A stretch of DNA of 64,000 nucleotides, taken from Anthoceros angustus. Taxonomy: Eukaryota; Streptophyta; Anthocerotopsida; Anthocerotales; Anthocerotaceae. Under the pieces are notes generated by a model, which had not been told where the DNA came from, did not search any database, and saw only the letters and a list, made by a program, of their open reading frames with translations. This document shows positions 55,491 to 64,000 of the stretch, piece by piece; positions within the stretch are counted from its first letter, which is position 1; the number at the start of each line of letters is the position of its first letter. The stretch covers positions 682,001 to 746,000 of the forward strand of contig MU008165.1 in NCBI GenBank assembly GCA_010909165.1, in the 5' to 3' direction. The position numbers and the translations under genes were made by a program.

Positions 55491-55664
55491 TAGCAACATG
55501 GTAGTGTGATATTTATGTCTCTCGCAGGCTCTGTTTGTCGGGTGCGCTTCTTCTAGAATTGTTTCTGGTCGTCTGGCTTGTCTTGGAGCACACGAGCGAG
55601 AGGAGGTTAGGCCCGAGTGCTTGTTGCCAAGTTTTGGTACAGTCGGAGGCGAGCTGTCGCAACC

Positions 55665-56477
55665 ATGTCTCAGGGGAGGGAGGTCTGGCTGAAAACCTGG
55701 GATGATTACGTTCTCGTGGTCGACGAAGCTGTCGCGCGTGAGAGCGAGACATTGAAGAGCACAATGGAAGAAATCGGCGTCGAATCTCTTATCCAGCTCG
55801 GGCCTCACGTGAGCAGCCAGATCTTGTACAAGATCTTTGAGTATTGCATTTATCATATGGATGCAGTGCAGTCGTGTGAGCACACGCCGGAGTTTACAGA
55901 CGATGAAATCAAGCGCTGGGACCAAGAATTCATGAAGGTCGACCATGAAACCCTGTATAACCTCGTCCATGTGAGTAAACCTCATCCCGCTCTCGCTCCT
56001 CTGTTGAAGTTGATGCAAGGCGGTTGGAATGAGGCCATTGTGCTCTCCACATTAGTTCTTCGCCTTCCTAGCCGCTGGGGTGGTAGTGTAACCTGGCCAT
56101 GGGGAGAAAATGATTTGTTGTTTGATGGTTTGGCTGGTTTGTTGTGTTGCAAACATTAGCTGTTGTTTTGGTTTGGGTGATGTGATCATCAGGGTTCTCC
56201 AGGCCTTGCTTTCAGCGAACCAGCAGCACCTGACGTTTCCCGTACAAAATTGTAAACCTGTGTTTGTGCTGTGGAGCAGGCGGCCAATCACCTGAAGATC
56301 AAGAAGCTGCAAGATTTGATCTGCCAAACCGTAGAGAAAATGATTCAGGACAAGACTCTTGACATGCGGAAGACATGGAACAATCTATTTAACTTCACTC
56401 CGGAGAAGGAAGAGCCCGCGTGGTCACCGTGTACCTGGGAAGGAGAGCTAGATTTGTTTTATATGCTTTTTTGTTAA
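55665..56477 (+). CDS. SKP1: SKP1-like protein D (two exons), divergent
   Basis: Exon 1 is 55665-55970 (102 codons, same phase-0 boundary), intron 55971-56279 (309 nt, GTGAGT donor, CAG acceptor), exon 2 56280-56477; 167 residues. Exon 1 has VWLKTWDDYVLVVDEAVARE, MEEIGVESLIQLGPHVSSQ and WDQEFMKVDHETLYNLVH. Exon 2 starts AANHLKIKKLQDLICQTVEK but loses the [10 protein letters not shown] register (DMRKTWNNLFNFTPEKEEP) and ends with an unrelated WEGELDLFYMLFC tail. The first half looks constrained; the second may not bind F-box proteins normally. Its upstream gcaaccATGtc gives a reasonable start. Confidence 0.8.
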
Positions 56478-56479
56478 TG

Positions 56480-57199
56480 ACCGCCGCCAGGTATCCCCTC
56501 TCGCCACAAGTAAATGTTCCAGGTGGGCTTGGGATTGGCGGGCGCTTGTTGAGCTTTTCTGTCTCGCGCCTGACATGTGAGTCGAGTTGTGTCCCTAGTC
56601 CCCCTAGTCTCGCGGTTGTCTCTGGGCTTGGTTCGTTCTCACATGCCCTGTCCTCGAGCGGGTCTTCGTGTTGTACTCATTTCGCAATTTATACAACCCC
56701 AAGATTGTGATAAAAAAACAGTAAATGTCCCAGAGCTTTCGAACCGTTCCCGCCTTGTACCTGGCTGCCTCCATGCTCTGACTTCCCCTTCCAAAAGGCT
56801 GCTGGCTGTTCCTTGGATGAGTGTCCTGTTGCTAGGAACGTTGCCCGATCTCCTCAAGCTATGGCGAGCCCCGCCGTGCGCAACAGTGAAATTCGTTGCC
56901 TCCCTTGCCTCTGTCCGGATGCGAAGCGGAATCCGGTAGCGGATGCATCCACTATGACGCAGGGCCCTGTGACATCGCAGCGCTCGTGGAAGTGCGCAGC
57001 TTCGAATCCGGTTGAAGCGCATATCTCACAGATTAGTTTGAAAAATTTCGTTGTGCACAAAGAACCTTCTATCACGATCCATCGGATTCCCACACACAAG
57101 CAATTGCAACTACTGCTTCAATTCCCAGCGACAGGGAAGAAAGTGATGTCTCATCGCATCAGATTAATATTCCAACGTTCACAAAGCGATCACTGTTAA
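56480..57199. other. Unassigned sequence with a paralogous ORF start
   Basis: Contains the short ORF start at 56861 (MASPAVRNSEIRCLPCLCPD) related to 52768. No complete gene was found. From about 57000 the sequence may already belong to the LTR of the downstream copia element. Confidence 0.4.
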
Positions 57200-57587
57200 A
57201 TTCTTCCAAATCACAAGAAAGAGACTGATGTGCCCTTGCAATTGAATCTGCAATCTGAATCTGCTTCCAACACACAAGCAACGAATTCGTTTTCCAGATC
57301 ACAAAGGAACTGATCTCGTGTAGTATCGGATTCCGACAACACGAGCAGCAACTCCGTGTTCCAAATCGCAAGGAAGACACTGATGTGCTTCTGTCTCTGT
57401 GATTTAAACATGGAGAGCACTCACGATGAAGACTCTTGAGAATTACTGAGTGTGTTGATTGATTGTGAGATCGTGTGAGGGCATTAAGAAGGCCTCAACG
57501 TGAAAAGGTGTGTTTGTTCGGATCGGTGTCTCATGAGTTAGTGTCTGTACAGATTATATGGCTTCATACTGAAACCACTTTCACACA
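57200..57587 (-). repeat. Probable 3' LTR of copia element C (partly defined)
   Basis: On the minus strand the LTR start TGTGTGAAAGTGG is at 57587, immediately after a polypurine tract. The body repeats acacgagcagcaac- and gcaaggaagacactgatgtg-like motifs. The distal end was not located. Confidence 0.5.
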
Positions 57588-57598
57588 CCCCCTTGAAG
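57588..57598 (-). other. Polypurine tract of copia element C
   Basis: On the minus strand the sequence CTTCAAGGGGG lies directly before the LTR start TGTGTGA, as expected for the plus-strand primer site of a retrotransposon. Confidence 0.65.
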
Positions 57599-57616
57599 CT
57601 ACATGATCTGAAGACA

Positions 57617-59345
57617 TCACAAATCTACAAGGCCTAATAATGAACAGAAGCCTTCGTGCTTGATCTTGCCGAGGGGCTTCGTTAGGATGTCCGCTAGTTG
57701 ATCTTCAGTGGGAACGTATGTGAGTAGCAATTCTCCAGATTCCACCTTAGAGCGGAGAAAGTGATATCGTAACTCGATGTGCTTCGAACGTTCATGAAAC
57801 CTCATGTCTCGGGATAGAGCGATGGTTGCCTGATTATCACACATGAGCTCCACTGGCCCATGGTGGGGATACCCGAGGTCTTGAAGGAGCTGTACAAGCC
57901 ACAGTCCTTCCTTTGCTGCAGAAGCAGCTGCAATGTATTCGGACTCAGCTGAACTCAGAGCTATCGACGTCTGTTTCTTCGACTTCCAGCTCATTGCTCC
58001 TCCTGCAAGTATAAACACATAACCACTGGTGGATTTCCTAGTATCGGGATCTCCAGCCCAATCAGCGTCAGTCCAGCCGATAAGCTTGCTTTGGGCATTA
58101 GGACCTCCTTTGTACGGTATTCCACGGGTTTTAGTACGTTGGAGGTATCTCAGAATTCTCTTGGCAGCAACCCAATGAAGCTTGCCAGGATTGGATACGA
58201 ACTGAGAGACATGTCTGTTAGGACATGCTATATCTACCCTGGTATATTGAGCTAAATGCTGGACACTACCCACCACGCCTGCATAAGGAATTAATTGCAT
58301 CTCTACAAGTTCAGCTTCGGACTGAGGTGACATTGTTTTACTAAGCCGAGAGCCAGTTTGCATCGGGGTATCAGAAGGTTTACAGCTAGACATATGATAC
58401 TTGGTTAGCAAATTAGAGCCATATGTACCCTGGTGTAAAGTGACACTCTGATAAAGACAAATCTTGAATAACCTGGATGCCAAGACAATATGTCATACTA
58501 CCATTGTCTGTCATTTTGAATTCCTTCCGAAGGTCAGACTTGCATTCAACTAAATACTTCTCATCATTAGAGACCATGATCAGATCATCAACATAAAGGC
58601 CCATCATAAGCATCTGCTGTCCTCTGTTTCTTGTGAAGACGCTGGAATCAACGGAACTTTTAGCATAACCCAGGCTTAGTAAATACCGGAGGAGACGCTC
58701 GTACCAGCCTCTCGGAGACTGCTTCAATCCATAGAGCATTTTCTTAAGTAGAAAAACCTTGTTTTCTTGGCCTGCTGCCTCATATCCAGGAGGCTGTTGA
58801 ACGTAAATCTCTTCTTTTAAGATGCCATGTAGAAAGGCCGTCTCCACATCTAGTTGATGTATAAAGAGTCCATGCAAAGCAGCTAAGGCTAGCATCAAAC
58901 GAAGAGAGGTAAGTTTGACTACAGGACTGCAAATATTAGATTCACTGTAGTCAACTCCTTTCTTCTGCGTAAATCCTCTTGCAACCAGTCTGGCTTTAAA
59001 TCTAGCCAAGGAGCCATGTGCGTTGTGCTTCTTTCTGAGTACCCATTTTGGTGCTCACGATGTTCTGTCCTTGCGGTGGATCAACAAGGATCCATGTATC
59101 AGAAACCAAGGATTTAAACTCACTATCCATGGCTTGTTTCCAAGAAGAGGATTCTGGTCCTTTGAGGGCCTCTTTAACTGGGACAATATCAGCACTAAAA
59201 AGAGCATGTGCAGAGAGTCCTTGAGACTTATCGAAATTAAGATCATGAAACTTTACACTTGGTATGCCTTTGTTTGATCTTGTTGATTGCCTGAACTCTC
59301 AGCCTGTTGTGGTTGATCATGCTCAGCTACATGTTGACCCGGATG
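57617..59345 (-). pseudogene. copia reverse transcriptase and RNase H (element C), 5'-truncated
   Basis: RT N-terminal block SSWKQAMDSEFKSLV is at ~59150-59105. The frame 59009-58413 has AFLHGILKEEIYVQQPPGYE, LKKMLYGLKQSPRGWYERLL and the catalytic GLYVDDLIMVSN (~58600-58565). A frameshift near 58440 leads to 58483-57617, with VDIACPNRHVSQFVSNPGKL, RNase H motifs GWTDADWAGDPDTRKSTSGY, ALSSAESEYIAAASAAKEG and MCDNQATIALSRDMRFHERS, ending near TEDQLADILTKPLG. Catalytic residues of RT and RNase H are present. Gag, protease and integrase are missing: the 5' side joins the R1 repeat at ~59345. Confidence 0.9.
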
Positions 59346-59454
59346 TGTGTCTATTCCCCCCGTGGCTGGGCAGGATAAGGATTAAGAGAGAATAATCCAG
59401 GGGCCGGAGCCATTGGAGATGCAGGGTTAGGGAGAGGGGGAAAGAGATTCCCCC

Positions 59455-59760
59455 CTGTCGGTGGTGGCACCACGTGTGGTAGGGAAAACCCCGGGGCTTC
59501 CGAGATTCTCCCACTCTAGCGGCCACACTTATCCCACTGTCGCTTCGTACGTTGGGTTTCGTCCCATGAGACTCGTGTGAAAATTCGAGGTCCTGTGACA
59601 ACTGATCGCTATCTGCAGAGACACAACTCCTCAGCCTTCTAAACAAGCAAGGCGCCCTCTACTCACCCTCTTACAGCAGCTGCACCGCTTGCACTGCTCC
59701 GAAAGACTACCGATTCTCAGCCTACAACGACTCGACACAATTGCAGGTCCTGCCTTAGCC
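59455..59760 (+). repeat. Dispersed repeat R1, copy 3, between two copia fragments
   Basis: Shares tgggtttcgtcccatgagac, caagcaaggcgcc-like and cagcctacaacg landmarks with 26455-26830, in the same strand. It lies between copia elements C and D and may be the junction product of their nesting. Confidence 0.65.
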
Positions 59761-61075
59761 GCTTACTGCTGCCATGTTGTGAATACTGCAGATACATGTG
59801 TTGGGTCCCTTTCAAATAACGAAGGATACGTTTCACAGCGACCCAATGCTTTTGTCGAGGTTCGAGGAAGCGTGAGACTATCTGAAACTGGGAAATATCT
59901 GACGAGTCCATGACTAAAATATAAAAGGCTCCCAAGCGCCTCTCAGTAAAGGTATAGTTGACATAGCTGCTCGTTCATTATCGTGGTTGGGCTGTCCTCA
60001 ATAGATAGCTTGTCACTAGTGGGCGGAGTAGAGGCGGGTTTACATCCAGCAGATTAAATTTAGTGAGAAGCTGACGTATAAAATGTGATTGATGAATACA
60101 TACACAGGTCTTGCCCATATCAAAAGCAAACTAAATGCCAAGTGCAAACTTTAAAGGTCCGACATCAGTCATGTCCCACTCCTGGGAGAGTTCTCGCTTG
60201 ATGTAGGTCAGGATCTGGTTGTCACTTGCGAAGATGAAATTATCATCAACATACAAAGCAATGATGCATATCTGATTGGTCTTCTTGAGGACATATGACT
60301 GCAATCGACTAGAGGTACAAAACCCAGCTTGCGTAGTTTCTTATCGACGTGAATTCCATAGGCGTGTTTGTTTTAATCCATACAGGATTTCGAGTCTACA
60401 TACCTTGGTGTGATCGACAATATAGCCCTCGGTGGTTCATAAAAATCACCTCGGTAAGATCTCCATTTAAAATGCGGTCTTGGCGTCCATTTGATGGACA
60501 ATCAACTTATGTTGTGACCATAGCGGTAATATCGCATAGGCGTTGGCTTTACAAGCGGGCTAAAGGTCTCTGTAATCCGGACCATGGACACAGTGTAGCC
60601 CTCGCCACTAACTTTGGCCTTATAGCGGGCTCTTGAGCGATGGATGGAGCTTCAATTTGAAAACCCATTTGGATGTGATGGGTTTTCGATCCGTGGTAAG
60701 GTTACCAACTCCATGTCTTGTTTGATATAAGGCTGTATATTACGAATCAATAGCTTTCTGCCATTCTGCCTTTTGAGGACCAGACAATGCCTCTTGACAG
60801 GTGAGTGATGTTTCAGGGGGATCTAGGACAGAAGATGCTGCTGCATAAGCAAAAGCTGAGAGACTCACACGAGGTTGTGCTACATGATCTGGCTGTGATT
60901 GATAGGTAAAAGTATCACCAGGTGAATAAGGTGGATTAAGCCACTCTTCACGAGGGCGATGTGACCTGGCTGATCTTCTCAAAGGTGTCACAGCTGGAGC
61001 CTCTAATGGTAAGTCAACAGGTGGATCTGGTAAGTCTGCAGGTTGGTCTAAATCGTCCACTAAAATATTGAACAT
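59717..61075 (-). pseudogene. copia reverse transcriptase remnant (element D)
   Basis: The minus-strand frame 61075-60740 has RRSARSHRPREEWLNPPYS and TCQEALSGPQKAEWQKAIDS, the region just before RT. Further on, in several frames, ALYVDDNFIFASDNQI (~60275-60230) holds the catalytic YVDD, DVGPLKFALGI follows, and HWVAVKRILRYLKGTQHMYL is at ~59850-59790. It ends at the R1 repeat. Many frameshifts; distinct in sequence from element C. Confidence 0.82.
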
Positions 61076-61427
61076 GATAATATTTGAACCGGCGGAATAT
61101 ACGAACCCGCTTTCGAAAACCCGGGACCAGATTCGGGTTCCCCATCCAGTCCGGTTGTCTGCAAGTTTAATGCTTCAGGGTTTGCGCATCCCGTTTGTGG
61201 GTGCTTTCACACGAATGTGGGTATGTTGGTGCATTCTGGACCTCTAAATGCAGTTACGGCGAATGTCTTATAGGTGTGAAACGAGCTCTGGATATTTTGC
61301 AGCCGTCAGGTCATCCTTGCAAAGCGAATAACAATGTCACTCATAGTTAAAGAAGGAGGCTAGCAGGGCGCATGCGGCGTCTAATTCTAACCATGCGGTT
61401 ATGGTACTTTCAAAAAGTAAACTAGAC
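61076..61427. other. Unassigned spacer
   Basis: No ORF or repeat that I can support. Confidence 0.4.
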
Positions 61428-63992
61428 TCACTTCCCTCTGATTCTCGGCTTGAGGCGTAGCTCGGGAGGCATTGTCGACACGCTATCTAACACAACTTCC
61501 GTCCTTGGTCGAGCATCCTCGGGATCCTCGAAATTGTCGTTTTCGACCATAGCATTTCGGCGATATCGACCGCATCCTCCTTGCTCTTCTCCAAATAGTC
61601 GGGATGCCACAATGCGAGAGGGTTTCTTGGCGATCATCTATAAGATCTCGGTCTTCTCTTTCATCTGCTCAACCCAAGTGGGACTACGGGCACAGGATGC
61701 ATCCTTCTCGGACAAGCTCAATTCTTTTGCCCGAGGTGGGTGGGGCCTCGGCGGTGTGGCTCATGGGTCAATCCTCCTCTGCGTCCGGTAAAACTTCATA
61801 GCCATGAATCCTTTGCGGAATGAACTACGCACGTTTGTCAACCTCCACGGCAATGCAATTTCGGCCACAAAGGAGTGCGCTAATGTCGTTGTTCCACTCA
61901 CTGCATGCATCTAATATCAATCTCCTTCTCGGAAGTTCTTGATCAACTTCATCATTAGACCCGGTGGCCTCGATGCGGAAACAACCAGCTTGTCCGACAT
62001 GTATAATAACTTCTTCACCACAGTCGTGTGCAATAACCGCTCGCCCATTATTGAAAGAGCCGCAAGGTATTGACATGGACACCTTTGTCTTCTTGCTCGT
62101 CGGTCACACCCCACCCGATGATGTACTCCGATTATCAAGCCTCCTTGGTCATTGTGCATATTAGTTTTGTCCCAAACAAATGAGACCATGCCTCCACACG
62201 CACCACTTCCTCATACTCTCACGACAATGCGGCTCTTCCACACCATGCATTACTATCATTACGATCTCGTCGCACATTGTCATGTCATGGAAGGAATGAA
62301 ATATGTTTGCCATTTCGCTCAAGTTTGACATCATACTTCCCTTGTTGAATCCCACAGGGACATCACCAGCGTTGTATACTTGAGCTCAAAGAAACCCTCT
62401 CATTTACGCCACATCTCTGCGCACCACTTGATACTTCACTAACTCCTCTGTTTTGGGCACGATGATTGCAGCCCTTCCTCCATGTCCATGTCCATAAGTG
62501 CCCTCTGCTCATCCTCCAGCCCTTTCCATGTGTGGACCTCTAATATAAAAGCACGGAAATCTTACGGTAGCTTTTGGTCTTCAACATCTTTAACTTGCTG
62601 CAAAATAACACAAAACAAGTGAGTTGCGAAAGTCAGTTGCGGGGACAATAGGGAAAGGGAGGCGCGGCATGCGGCGCCCTCTTATAGTTCTATCTTGGTA
62701 GAGCAGTGAAACTCACCTTCCCTTGACGGTGAAATCGGCAATGACTTCATCCGTTGAGTGCAGGTACTCCTTCCTCACCATCTCGAATGAATTGCAGCCT
62801 AGATGCCGCCATAGCCACTTGGATCACATGTAGTTTCTTAGAAGAGTGATCTCTTTGGCCATACCATTGAGGTCTATGAGACACGACCTTCTCGGTGACA
62901 CGATCAACATTTTTGGTCTCACCCGGTGGAATACCACGAAAACTTCCAAGGCTTCCTTGCATGTCTTTTGGCTTCACAAAACTTTGGTCCAAACTTCGCC
63001 AAGGCTTCCTTGCATGTCTTTTGGCTTCACAAAACTTTGGTCCGACTTCGCCTCATCTGCGGTCTTAGTTTCCCCTTGCTTTTCTTGCTTGTTCCTGCGG
63101 CAACATGTTTGGCTTATTACAGCTCCATGGCCTCCCACTTCGTGAAGATCTTATCAACATTTTCCCACTCTCCCTTCAAGTTTGGCGATGCAAAGGATAT
63201 GTGTGCGATTATCGACCTTGTTTTGCTTGTCTTGCTCATCCTCTCGGCCTCATCATCATCTATCAAGCCTAGCACCTATAGGTTGAACTTCAGTTCATGC
63301 TCATATTGACACCATCTCTCTTTGCAATCAACTCATCTAAAGTACCTTACTTGCTCAATGAAATTCATCTTCCGTTTGTCGGACATAGTGTTGTGGTGCG
63401 GTGGCGGAACCCTCATCTCTGTAAAGTGAGCCCACAATACACATGGGCTTCCATCCATTGGAATCGGCCTTGATGGATATGTACGCGGATGCTTCATGCA
63501 TAGGTGTGATTGCCCGAGCACTCCCATGACATACTTCTTGGCTCTAAACTTATTCGATCTATAGATTGAATGTCGTGCACTCATTGGGTCAATCATGCAT
63601 AGTAGACACACCTTCCTCCACTCTACCTTTCGAAATGACTCGAGCGGTGGTTGGTCCAAGCTTCATCCACAATCCGAATCATGCATCACGGAGAAAGAAA
63701 GGATGCGAGCCTTAAATTCTCTAATTTCGGAAGATTTGGAACCACTTTCTTGGCGTATGCCTCTACGATATTCGCAAATAATCTTCATCACAGATGGAGG
63801 CCTCCGGCCTCTCCCGTCGATCGCGACATGCATAGTCGGGATATCGTTCTTGTCGCGCTCTGCTGGCGCTTGCCTTTCTTCCTTCTCAAATCTCTTTGGG
63901 CTCCACATTTGTTGACGCCCCAAACCAGTGCATATGTCGAACTCGTTTGCGCTTCCACTACTTCCGATCGCCTCCACTATCGCCGGCATCAC
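61428..63992 (-). pseudogene. Eroded minus-strand coding sequence, family not identified
   Basis: Short minus-strand frames read in series: NDIPTMHVAIDGRGRRPPSV (63900-63800), PMDGSPCVLWAHFTEMRVPP (63450-63390), RGEWENVDKIFTKWEAMEL (63185-63130), WYGQRDHSSKKLHVIQVAMA (62870-62800) and ENDNFEDPEDARPRTEVVLD (61540-61480). The WENVDKIFTKWE stretch is faintly like SANT/Myb-like domains of plant transposon proteins. This is a guess and no motif is decisive. The element or gene continues past the right edge. Confidence 0.35.
62946..63051. repeat. 53-bp tandem duplication
   Basis: The unit beginning ccaaggcttccttgcatgtc occurs at 62946 and 62999, nearly identical over ~48 bp. A 53-bp insertion shifts any minus-strand frame across it. 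Confidence 0.9.
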
Positions 63993-64000
63993 GGCATGCG

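Noticed and set aside
1-64000. tRNA, rRNA or other structured RNA genes
   Set aside because: No tRNA cloverleaf landmarks or rRNA cores were recognised by eye; a tRNAscan or Infernal run would decide.

Overview
The window looks like repeat-rich nuclear DNA of a land plant, most likely a seed-free vascular plant such as a fern. This is an inference from three things: a very long intronless PLS-class pentatricopeptide repeat (PPR) protein with near-identical repeat units, a small group of intron-containing SKP1-like genes, and a background of decayed plant LTR retrotransposons. Nothing suggests a prokaryote: there are spliced genes with GT..AG introns, TATA boxes, microsatellites, and no operons.

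Layout. 1-7.46 kb: a decayed Ty3/gypsy element on the minus strand (pol at the left edge, then protease and gag), followed by a ~1.95 kb tandem duplication of its gag-start/primer-site/LTR region. 7.73-14.50 kb: a nearly complete but dead Ty1/copia element on the plus strand, with both LTRs and an initiator-tRNA primer site. It sits inside a minus-strand coiled-coil transposon ORF whose two halves lie at 7.46-7.73 and 14.50-16.0 kb. 16.0-20.8 kb: a second gypsy element (minus). 21.1-22.7 kb and 35.0-38.3 kb: two oppositely oriented copies of a plant transposon protein family; the second also carries a coiled coil and a striking palindromic 21-bp minisatellite. 38.6-44.0 kb: nested gypsy debris with further coiled-coil ORFs. 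57.2-61.1 kb: two truncated copia elements (minus). 61.4-64 kb: eroded coding debris I could not identify.

Host genes lie between and beside these. The SKP1-like copies are a dead one at 23.7-24.4 kb, an intact two-exon gene at 31.0-31.7 kb, one with a shortened C terminus at 53.4-54.1 kb, and a divergent one at 55.7-56.5 kb placed head-to-head with the previous copy. They share intron position (after codon 102) and, in at least three copies, a tandemly duplicated TATA-containing promoter module. The predicted organelle-targeted PPR gene occupies 45.1-49.0 kb (minus), with a ~300-bp CA/TACA microsatellite just upstream of its start. A broken gene resembling a DDE-transposase-like family lies at 28.2-29.9 kb.

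How parts work together. SKP1 proteins bridge cullin and F-box proteins in SCF ubiquitin ligases. The PPR protein is expected to bind organellar RNA, probably as an editing-factor subunit without its own DYW domain. I found no operon-like, defence-like or biosynthetic system. The most unusual signals are short palindromic repeat units in several transposon families (in LTRs and inside coding linkers), the duplicated SKP1 promoter module, and ~240-bp inverted repeats enclosing 3.9 kb.
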